The notes under the pieces: generated by a model
What the model was told of the DNA's origin: nothing
Seen by the model: the letters and a program-made list of their open reading frames with translations, nothing else
Database searches by the model: none
Shown: one piece after another, positions 55,600 to 62,143 of the stretch
Layout: each line of letters begins with the position of its first letter
Position numbering within the stretch: position 1 is the first letter of the stretch
Program-made: the position numbers and the translations under genes
Assembly (NCBI RefSeq): GCF_023091155.1
Contig: NZ_JAHWXK010000001.1
Span: 2,418,001-2,482,000 of the forward strand
Source of the DNA: Microbacterium sufflavum
Lineage (GTDB): Bacteria > Actinomycetota > Actinomycetes > Actinomycetales > Microbacteriaceae
Direction: 5' to 3'
Length of the DNA stretch: 64,000 bases

Positions 55600-57120
55600 T
55601 CAGTCGGCGCTGCTGACGGTGACGTCCGCCAGGTTGATGCGCGAGTTGATCGAGTCCTCCGGGAAGCCCGAGACGATCGGGCTGACCGCGGTGATGGTCT
55701 CGCCGTTGTACAGCCAGTCGGCCGCGTGGTCCTCCGACACGATGCGGGCGGCCTGGGCGAGCAGCTTCGCCGACGCGTCGGGGTCGACCTCGGCCAGCGC
55801 CTGGGCGTACAGGTCCTGCACCTCGGCGTTGTCGTAGCCGAAGTAGTAGTCCGGGTTGGCGAAGTTGCCGAAGTCGCGCGGCTCGACGTGCAGCACGAAG
55901 CTGAGGTCGTAGTCCTTGTTGGTGTAGACGTCTTCGAGCCAGGTCGGGAACTCCACCGAGTCGACCTCGAGGTTCACGCCGACCTTGTCGAAGTCGGAGA
56001 TGAGCACCTTCGGGACGGTCGTGCCGTAGAACGAGGGGATCGTGAGCGTGAGGTCGAGGTCCTCCTGCCCCGCCTCGGCCAGCAGCTCCTTCGCGCGCTC
56101 CGGGTCGTAGGAGATCACGTCGGAGAGGTCCTCGTAGCCCGGGTCGAGCTCGGGGATCGGCCCGTACAGCGGGGTGCCGGCTCCGACGGCCTCGATCAGC
56201 GCGTCGTGGTCGATCGCCAGGCGCAGCGCCTCACGCACGCGCACGTCGTCGAGCGGCGCCTTCTTGTTGTTGAACGCGAGCGTGGCTTTGTCGGTCGTGC
56301 GGCCCTTCGTGAGGGTGAAGTCGCCGGAGTCCTCCAGCTGTGATGCGAGGTTCGGGTCGACGGCGGTGAGCACGTCGACGTCGCCGGCGAGCGCCGCGTT
56401 CACGCCGGCGGTGAAGTCGGGGATGTACTGGAACTCGACCTCGGCGACGCTCACCGGGTCGCCCCAGTACTCGTCGTTGCGCGCGAACGTGATGGTGCTG
56501 CCCTTGTTCCAGCGCGAGAGCGTGAACGGGCCGGTGCCGTTCTCCGCGGTCTTCAGATCGGTCGTGTCGCCGGTCTTGAACACGAGTCCGGCCGGGCCCG
56601 TGAGCGCGAACAGGAAGTTCTGGTTCGGCGCAGACAGCACGATCTGCACGGTGGTCGGGTCGGGGGCGGTGATCGAGGCGACCGACGCGAACTCGGCGTT
56701 GCCCTGCACGGTGGCGTCGGTGCGCACGGTCTCGTACGACGAGACGACGTCGGCGGAGGTCAGGGGAGTGCCGTCGTGGAAGACGACCCCGTCGTTCAGC
56801 GTGAACGTGTAGGTCAGCCCGTCGTCCGACACCTCGTAGTCCGAGGCCAGACGCCCCTCGATCTCGTTCTCCTGCGTGCGGCTGACGAGGCCCTCGTAGA
56901 TGTTGTCGATGAGGATCTGCTCGAGGGCGGCGCCGCTCGTGTGGCGGATGTCGAGGTTGGTGGGCTCGAGCACGAGCCCCACGTGCAGCGTCGCGTTCGA
57001 ATCGGGCTCGCCGGTCCCGGTGGAGGGTCCGGGCTCTGCGGAGCCGGAGCAGGCGCTGAGCACGACGGCGGTGGCCGCGAGTGCGGAGATCAGCGCGAGG
57101 CGTCGGTGACGAAAGAACAT
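55600..57120 (-). CDS. ABC transporter substrate-binding lipoprotein (second operon)
   Basis: 506 aa family-5 solute-binding protein, lipobox LSAC with C24. Mature part shows NLDIRHTSGAALEQILIDNIYEGLV, VVFHDGTPLTSADVV and VREALRLAIDHDAL. Binds peptides, opines, nickel complexes or sugars in different organisms; nothing nearby decides between them. AGAGGAAA precedes the ATG; TAGGCT on the - strand near 57168-57173 may be the -10. First gene of a five-gene operon in the same order as the one at 24 kb. Confidence 0.93.
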   Translation of the reverse strand: MFFRHRRLALISALAATAVVLSACSGSAEPGPSTGTGEPDSNATLHVGLVLEPTNLDIRHTSGAALEQILIDNIYEGLVSRTQENEIEGRLASDYEVSDDGLTYTFTLNDGVVFHDGTPLTSADVVSSYETVRTDATVQGNAEFASVASITAPDPTTVQIVLSAPNQNFLFALTGPAGLVFKTGDTTDLKTAENGTGPFTLSRWNKGSTITFARNDEYWGDPVSVAEVEFQYIPDFTAGVNAALAGDVDVLTAVDPNLASQLEDSGDFTLTKGRTTDKATLAFNNKKAPLDDVRVREALRLAIDHDALIEAVGAGTPLYGPIPELDPGYEDLSDVISYDPERAKELLAEAGQEDLDLTLTIPSFYGTTVPKVLISDFDKVGVNLEVDSVEFPTWLEDVYTNKDYDLSFVLHVEPRDFGNFANPDYYFGYDNAEVQDLYAQALAEVDPDASAKLLAQAARIVSEDHAADWLYNGETITAVSPIVSGFPEDSINSRINLADVTVSSAD

Positions 57121-57193
57121 GGGTGTTTCCTCTCGGTGCGGCAGGTGCTGTGTGCCGGTGGGACGAGCCTAGGGTTGCGGGGAGGTGCGGGGG

Positions 57194-57233
57194 TCGGCGA
57201 CGGAACGGAACGTCATATTCCGCCGGTCGCCGA
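57194..57233 (-). terminator. Hairpin overlapping the stop codon of the alpha/beta hydrolase gene
   Basis: Outer arms TCGGCGAC/GTCGCCGA (57194-57201 with 57226-57233) and inner arms CGGAA/TTCCG (57206-57210 with 57218-57222) enclose the hydrolase stop at 57213-57215. Probably terminates that gene before the transporter operon. Confidence 0.5.
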
Positions 57234-58139
57234 CGTGGTGCGCGAGGTCAGGAGCGCAGCCAGCTCGGCGGGCGCGGTCTCCTGCACGTTGTGGGTGGCG
57301 TCGAGCACCACCACGCGGGCGGCGGGGAGGCGGCGCTGCAGCTCGGCGGCGTCCTCGGCGCTCACGAAGCCCCGCTCCGCCCGGACCAGCGTCAGCGGGG
57401 AGCGCACGCCGGCGAGGTCGTCCCAGCCGGTCTCGTGCAGGACGGACGGGGCGGCGGGGGTGCCGGGGTCGTGCGCCGACAGCGCCTGCGCCGCGAGGTG
57501 GGCGAAGTGGTGCTTCCACTCGATCCGGCCGTCGTCGCGCACACGCGTGTTGAGGAAGACGCCGCGCTCGGTCTCGGGGCGGGTGCCGCCGAAGCCGAGC
57601 GCCATGGCCTTGTCGACCAGCTCGTCGCGGGTGGCGAAGTCGGTCGGGCCCTCGTAGAACGCCCGCAGCGCCGCGGGGCCGGCGGTCACGTCCACTCCCG
57701 GCGTGATGTCGACGACCACGAGTTCGGCCACGAGGTCGGGGCGGGCCGCGGCGAGGGCGGCGCCGGTGAGCCCGCCGAGGGACTGGCCGACGACCACCTG
57801 CGGCTGGGTCGTCCAGGCGTCGAGCGCGGCGGCCACGTCGGCGGCGAGCACGCGCGGGGTGTAGTCGGCGTCGTCGCGCCACGAGGAGTCGCCGTGACCG
57901 GCGAGGTCGATCGCGAGCACCGGCTGCTGCAGGGCCAGCGCGGTCGTGTCCCACGTGTGCGCGTTGAGCCCGGCCCCGTGCAGGAGCGTGATCCGGGGCT
58001 CGCCCGTGCCGAACCGGAGGGCGCTGAGGGTGCGGCCGTCCGCGAGCGGTAGTGTCAGGCGCTGCACCTCCGGGAGGGGGACGCCGAGCGCTTCGGCCTG
58101 TGCGGGAAGATAGGTGAACTCGCTGGTGTCGATCGCCAC
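57213..58139 (-). CDS. Alpha/beta hydrolase
   Basis: 308 aa from GTG 58139. Oxyanion LLHGAGLNAHTW, nucleophile elbow VVGQSLGGLTG with the catalytic serine, acid in the RSPLTLVRAERGFVSAEDA region and histidine in DATHNVQETAP fit a lipase/esterase or haloalkane-dehalogenase-like fold. The start is chosen because CAGAAT ends 6 nt upstream; ATG 58187 in frame would add 16 residues. Substrate unknown; its downstream neighbours on this strand are the Dpp transporter genes. Confidence 0.87.
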   Translation of the reverse strand: MAIDTSEFTYLPAQAEALGVPLPEVQRLTLPLADGRTLSALRFGTGEPRITLLHGAGLNAHTWDTTALALQQPVLAIDLAGHGDSSWRDDADYTPRVLAADVAAALDAWTTQPQVVVGQSLGGLTGAALAAARPDLVAELVVVDITPGVDVTAGPAALRAFYEGPTDFATRDELVDKAMALGFGGTRPETERGVFLNTRVRDDGRIEWKHHFAHLAAQALSAHDPGTPAAPSVLHETGWDDLAGVRSPLTLVRAERGFVSAEDAAELQRRLPAARVVVLDATHNVQETAPAELAALLTSRTTSATGGI

Positions 58140-58223
58140 GGGGCTATTCTGCGCCCCTGCCACGCCGACGCGGAAATGCGAGAGCATTGTGACAAAAAGC
58201 TGCGGTCGATTACTTCTCGTTTC

Positions 58224-58238
58224 GATGTACATCATCGC
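58224..58238. promoter_or_regulatory. Palindrome in the hydrolase-AhpD divergent region
   Basis: GATGTACATC (58224-58233) is a perfect 10-bp palindrome, and CGATG-TACAT-CATCG (58223-58237) gives a second overlapping dyad. The 177-nt region around it is markedly AT-richer than the rest of the window. Regulator unknown. Confidence 0.35.
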
Positions 58239-58304
58239 GAGTAGCTTGACCTTCTGCATTTCCGGGTGTGCGCGCTCGCCGGTCGCTGCGCCTCGACCGC
58301 GCCA

Positions 58305-58310
58305 TATCAT
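58305..58310 (+). promoter_or_regulatory. -10 element of the AhpD-like gene, probable leaderless start
   Basis: TATCAT ends 6 nt before ATG 58317. Confidence 0.45.
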
Positions 58311-58316
58311 GGAGGC

Positions 58317-58793
58317 ATGACCGAACAGCGCGTGCATCTCTCCAAGACCGAGCCGGCTGCGTATCAGGCCCTCGACGCGTTCTCCAAGACGGTCGGCTCC
58401 ATCTGTGCGGCGAACGGGATCGATGACCGGCTCAAGGAGCTCGTCATGATCCACTGCTCGCAGTTGAACGGGTGCAGCTATTGCACGCGCATCCATGTCG
58501 ATCGCGCGGCCGCCGCCGGGATCGACGCCGACACGCTCACGCAGATCCCCGTGTGGCGCGAGAGCGGGGTCTTCAGCGACCGGGAGCGGGCAGCGCTCGA
58601 GCTCGCCGAGGCGTTCACGTTCATCGCGGAGGACGGCATCTCCGACGAGGTGTACGACCTGGTCGGCAGCGTCTTCACCGAGAAGGAGTACGCCGCGCTG
58701 AGCTGGGCCTGCGTATCGATCAACGCATTCAACCGCATCGTCATCGCCGGTCGCTACCCGGTGCCGCCGCGCACCGCACCGGCCGCGTCATGA
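58317..58793 (+). CDS. AhpD-like carboxymuconolactone decarboxylase family protein
   Basis: 158 aa helical protein with the redox motif C53-x2-C56-x3-H60 (NGCSYCTRIH) and the ELVMIHCSQLN helix, as in AhpD and related alkylhydroperoxidase-like reductases. It likely reduces peroxides or acts as a thiol-disulfide partner. [15 protein letters not shown] coupled to the phosphatase gene by ATGA. Divergent from the hydrolase. Confidence 0.9.
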   Translation: MTEQRVHLSKTEPAAYQALDAFSKTVGSICAANGIDDRLKELVMIHCSQLNGCSYCTRIHVDRAAAAGIDADTLTQIPVWRESGVFSDRERAALELAEAFTFIAEDGISDEVYDLVGSVFTEKEYAALSWACVSINAFNRIVIAGRYPVPPRTAPAAS

Positions 58794-59503
58794 CCGTTCT
58801 CGACGTCGAGGGCGTCTCGAACGTCCGAGACGTGGGCGGGATGCAGGCGGAAGGTGGGCGCATCCGCTCGGGTGTGCTGCTGCGGTCCGGTCAGCTCTCC
58901 ACCGCGACGCCCGCCGGGGCCGCTGTCCTGCGGGACGCCGTGGCGCGCATCGTGGATCTGCGCGACGGGGAGGAGGTCGCCGCGGAGCCGAGCGAGATCG
59001 ACGGGCCGGAGACGACGCACCTGCCGCTCTTCCTCGGGTCCGTCCGCTCCTTCTTCGAGTCGGACGTGAGCCTCGACGACCTGTACCTGCACCTGCTGGA
59101 GGAGAGCGGCGACCGGCTGGTGGAGGCCGTCCGCATCATCGCCGCCGGCGACCCGACCCTGGTGCACTGCACGGTGGGCAAGGACCGCACCGGGGTGACC
59201 GTCGCGCTCGCCCTGTCGGCCGTCGGCGCCGATCGGGAGGCGGTGATCGCGGATTACGCGCTCACCGAGTCGCAGCTGCCGCCGGAGCGCTCGCGGCGCA
59301 TCGCGGAGTACCTGCGCTCACAGCACCCGGAGGCGGTGCACGCGGTGGCCCTTGCCACGCAGTCGCCCGCCGACGTCATGCGACGGCTGCTCGCGCAGGT
59401 CGATGAGCGCTGGGGCTCGGCGGCGGGATACCTGCGCGCCAACGGCATGACCGAGGGCGAGCTCGACGCCCTGCGTGCCGCCCTGGTCGAGCCCATCGAC
59501 TGA
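58790..59503 (+). CDS. Protein-tyrosine/phosphoinositide phosphatase (PtpB-like)
   Basis: 237 aa. P-loop HCTVGKDRTG with nucleophile C127; the K-D-R variant is that of M. tuberculosis PtpB and the bacterial family acting on phosphotyrosine and phosphoinositides. The N-terminal NVRDVGGM...IRSGVLLRSGQLS is also typical. No signal peptide is seen. Coupled to the AhpD-like gene. Confidence 0.92.
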   Translation: MTVLDVEGVSNVRDVGGMQAEGGRIRSGVLLRSGQLSTATPAGAAVLRDAVARIVDLRDGEEVAAEPSEIDGPETTHLPLFLGSVRSFFESDVSLDDLYLHLLEESGDRLVEAVRIIAAGDPTLVHCTVGKDRTGVTVALALSAVGADREAVIADYALTESQLPPERSRRIAEYLRSQHPEAVHAVALATQSPADVMRRLLAQVDERWGSAAGYLRANGMTEGELDALRAALVEPID

Positions 59504-59513
59504 GGTCGACGGG

Positions 59514-59546
59514 GAAGGTTAGGCAAGCCTTCACTTGGTGTAGCAT
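59514..59546 (+). promoter_or_regulatory. Iron-box (DtxR/IdeR-type) promoter of the SIP gene
   Basis: The 19-mer at 59514-59532 contains AGGTTAGGC intact and matches the DtxR/IdeR consensus TTAGGTTAGGCTAACCTAA at 13 of 19 positions. TAGCAT (59541-59546) is the probable -10, 9 nt before ATG 59556, so repressor binding would cover the -35 region. Confidence 0.7.
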
Positions 59547-59555
59547 GGAGCCATC

Positions 59556-60026
59556 ATGACCACCTCGCTCGAGATCCGCGGAGCCCGCGCTGCACGTCGT
59601 GCCGCGCGTCGCCGCGCCCACCACCTGGTGACGGCCGATGAGCACTCCCTCGCGGAGCTCGAGGCCTTCCTGGCCACGCTGCCCCTGTGTGCCTCCGGTC
59701 GCATCTTCATCGAGGTGCCCGAGGTGTCCGACATCGGCGTGATCGAGGCACCCGGTCGCATGACGGTCACCTGGCTCGCGCGTGGACAGCGCTCGGGAAC
59801 CCCGGGCAGCGGTCGCGCCTGCGCCGCGGGACAGGCGCTCGCCCGTGCCACCTGCGCCTGGGCCGACGAGATGATGTGCGACGACGAGGTGGAGACCCAC
59901 GTCACGCTGCTGGGCGGCTACCTCGGCACGGCCGACATCGTCGAGCACCTCACCGGCGCCCTCGGCATCGCCCCCGGTCTGATCCACGCACCGGAGCGCT
60001 TCGGCCTCCTGCCGATCGCGCGCTGA
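59556..60026 (+). CDS. Stand-alone SIP-domain protein (siderophore-interaction type)
   Basis: 156 aa matching only the C-terminal NAD(P)H-binding/SIP half of siderophore-interacting reductases: HHLVTADEHSLAELEAFLATLPLCASGRIFIEVPE and TVTWLARG. The FAD-binding half is absent. It probably takes part in iron release from siderophores or binds NADPH; catalysis alone is doubtful. An iron box in its promoter supports iron-dependent control. Ends 1 nt before the convergent gene. Confidence 0.82.
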   Translation: MTTSLEIRGARAARRAARRRAHHLVTADEHSLAELEAFLATLPLCASGRIFIEVPEVSDIGVIEAPGRMTVTWLARGQRSGTPGSGRACAAGQALARATCAWADEMMCDDEVETHVTLLGGYLGTADIVEHLTGALGIAPGLIHAPERFGLLPIAR

Positions 60027-60027
60027 C

Positions 60028-60471
60028 TCAGCGCGGACGACGGACGTAGTTGCCGTCTTCCAGCCCCGCCTCGATTTCGAAGCGGTTGCGCAGCGGGTCG
60101 CGCCCCGCGAACAGGTACAGCACCGGCATCAGGAACCCGTAGCGCAGCCACTGCTCCTTGTGCACCGCCTCGTGTCGCAGGACCGCGTCGCTCGGCGGTT
60201 CGTCACCGGTGAGGAAGCAGCCACCGACGCACACACCGCCGCGGTTGAACGTCCACGAGGGCATGCCGCGGAAGATCCACAGGCCGTTGCGTCGCTCGAC
60301 CCGCCCCGTGCTCCACAGGGAGCCCCAGAGCCAGCCGACGGCTGTGCCCCAGGCGTAGCCCAGGCGGCTGATGGGGGAGCGCAGCAAGAACGCGGGGATG
60401 CGACGATCCGCACGCCGCCCGCGGCGCAGCCGTTCGGCGGCCTCGTCCTGCCAGCCCTCCGGCGGCGTCAC
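60028..60471 (-). CDS. Small protein with HExxH motif
   Basis: 147 aa from GTG 60471, which overlaps the arginase-family stop. A Trp/Gly-rich segment (about 36-55, GYAWGTAVGWLWGSLW) may sit at the membrane. H100-E101-A-V-H104 followed by KEQW gives a zincin-like motif, with a possible third ligand E in EIEAG. A short hydrophobic stretch (FLMPVLYLFAG) follows. The function is unknown; many actinobacterial homologues are labelled Fe-S oxidoreductase without support in this sequence. Confidence 0.75.
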   Translation of the reverse strand: MTPPEGWQDEAAERLRRGRRADRRIPAFLLRSPISRLGYAWGTAVGWLWGSLWSTGRVERRNGLWIFRGMPSWTFNRGGVCVGGCFLTGDEPPSDAVLRHEAVHKEQWLRYGFLMPVLYLFAGRDPLRNRFEIEAGLEDGNYVRRPR

Positions 60472-61271
60472 GCGACCGCTCCGACCAGGCGCAGCAGCGC
60501 GCCCAGATCGTCGACCGCGTCGGCAGGGGACCGCGGCGCGAAGCCGGCGATCGTCGCCCCGGCCAGCGGGATGCTCTCCCGCAGGCGGCGGATGGCGGCG
60601 CTCAGGGCGGCGGGAGACACCCCGAACGGCACCGCGGAGGACACTCCGGCGAAGGCGGCGGGGTCGAGCACGTCGACGTCGATGTGGACCCACACGCGGC
60701 GGGCGCCCGTGGCCCGCACCGCGGCGGCCAGTGCGTCCGGATCGTCGAGATCGGCGACCGACAGACCGGTGAGCGCGGCGAGCGGATCGACCTCGGCGTC
60801 GTCGACGTTGCGGACACCGACGGTCACCACGCGCTCCCGCGGCACACCGGGGGACAGCGCGAGCTGCTCCTCGCCCTCGCCGAGCACCGCGCGCAGCGCC
60901 ATGCCCGAGAAGGCACCGGACGGGGAGGTCTCCGGCGTGTGCAGGTCGGCATGCGCGTCGCACCACACGACCGCCACATCGTCCGTCCCCCCGGGGAGCG
61001 CGTCGAGTGCCGCGACCGTGATGCTGCAGTCGCCGCCGATCAGCACCGTGTCGGCCGTGAGGTGCTCGCGCACCAGCTCGCGCGTCCGCTGCAGGGCGCT
61101 GAGGCGTCGCACCCCCGTCCCGAGGGACTCGCCCGCCTCGACGGGCACCTCCAGCACGGTGGTCGCCGCGCGCGGGAGATCGCCGGCGATCGCCGACGCC
61201 CCGTCGACCAGGAGCATCGCCCGCGCGGCGGGCGAACCCTGCCACTGCGGCACGACGAGGAAGCGGACCAT
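60468..61271 (-). CDS. Arginase/agmatinase-family protein with altered metal motif
   Basis: 267 aa from ATG 61271, with AGAGG upstream. Metal-binding segments WCDAHADLHTP (D105, H107, D109) and HIDVDVLDPA are intact, but the first ligand motif GGDH is GGDC (C82). Ureohydrolases need that histidine for the Mn pair, so substrate or activity may differ. A strong hairpin separates it from pspA upstream. It is coupled to the small HExxH gene. Confidence 0.88.
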   Translation of the reverse strand: MVRFLVVPQWQGSPAARAMLLVDGASAIAGDLPRAATTVLEVPVEAGESLGTGVRRLSALQRTRELVREHLTADTVLIGGDCSITVAALDALPGGTDDVAVVWCDAHADLHTPETSPSGAFSGMALRAVLGEGEEQLALSPGVPRERVVTVGVRNVDDAEVDPLAALTGLSVADLDDPDALAAAVRATGARRVWVHIDVDVLDPAAFAGVSSAVPFGVSPAALSAAIRRLRESIPLAGATIAGFAPRSPADAVDDLGALLRLVGAVA

Positions 61272-61296
61272 GGGAAGACCTCTCGACAGCGGAAGT

Positions 61297-61331
61297 GCTG
61301 ATGCCCCGGGCACGCGGCCCGGGGCATCAGC
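61297..61331 (-). terminator. Hairpin terminator after pspA
   Basis: 14-bp perfect stem (61297-61310 with 61318-61331), possibly one more pair, 5-7 nt loop; shares the GATGCCCCGG arm with the metY hairpin. Confidence 0.75.
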
Positions 61332-61337
61332 GAGGGA

Positions 61338-62084
61338 TCAGGAACCTTCGAGTGCCTGACGGGGAGCAGCGCCCCCGGCCTTGAGCTCGGCCAGGCGCGC
61401 CTCGACCTCGGTCAGCTCGCCGAGGTCCTCCAGGCTCTCGAACTGCGCATCGAGGCTCGACGCGGCCAGCTCGGCCTTGCCCTGCGCGATGGCCTCCTGG
61501 CGGCGGACCTTGTCCTCGAAGCGGCCCAGCTCGCTGGTCGGGTCGAGCACGTTGATCGAGCTCACCGCGTCCTGCACCTTGGTCTGCGCCTCGGCGACCT
61601 TGGCGCGGGCGAGCAGCTCGCTGCGCTTGTTCTTGAGTTCGTTGAGCTTGTCCTTCATGCCGTTGAGGCCGGTCTTGAGCTTGTCGACGATCTCCGTCTG
61701 CGCGGCGATCTGCGGCTCGGCGCCGGTCGCCTCACGCTCGGCGCTGATCTGGCGCTGCAGGGCGATCTTGGCGAGGTTGTCGAACTTGTCGGCGTCGGCG
61801 GTGTTGCCGGCACCGCGCATCTCATCGGCCTTGCGGCTCGCGGCGAGGGCCTTGTTGCCCCACTCGGTGGCGGCCTGCACGTCTTCCTCGTGATCGCGCT
61901 CGAGCAGACGCAGGTTGCCGATGGTCTCCGCGATGGCGGACTCGGCGTCGGCGATGCTGTTGGTGTAGTCGCGGACGAGCTGGTCGAGCATCTTCTGCGG
62001 GTCTTCCGCAGAATCCAGGAGGGCGTTGATGTTCGCGCGGACGAGGGTGGAGATCCGTCCGAAGATGGACTGCTTGGCGGTCAT
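61338..62084 (-). CDS. pspA: PspA/IM30 (Vipp1-like) membrane-stress protein
   Basis: 248 aa, nearly all helical. The N-terminal amphipathic helix (IFGRISTLVRANINALLDSAEDPQKMLDQLVRDY) and the long central coiled coil (about 25-190) are those of the ESCRT-III-like PspA family, which polymerises on damaged membranes. It is 59 nt downstream of the TPM gene on the same strand, a frequent actinobacterial pairing. Confidence 0.95.
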   Translation of the reverse strand: MTAKQSIFGRISTLVRANINALLDSAEDPQKMLDQLVRDYTNSIADAESAIAETIGNLRLLERDHEEDVQAATEWGNKALAASRKADEMRGAGNTADADKFDNLAKIALQRQISAEREATGAEPQIAAQTEIVDKLKTGLNGMKDKLNELKNKRSELLARAKVAEAQTKVQDAVSSINVLDPTSELGRFEDKVRRQEAIAQGKAELAASSLDAQFESLEDLGELTEVEARLAELKAGGAAPRQALEGS

Positions 62085-62143
62085 GCGTGGTTCCTTTCAG
62101 AGGGTCGTCGTAAAGAGCGTGTCGTACGTGTCTGTGCGGGGGA

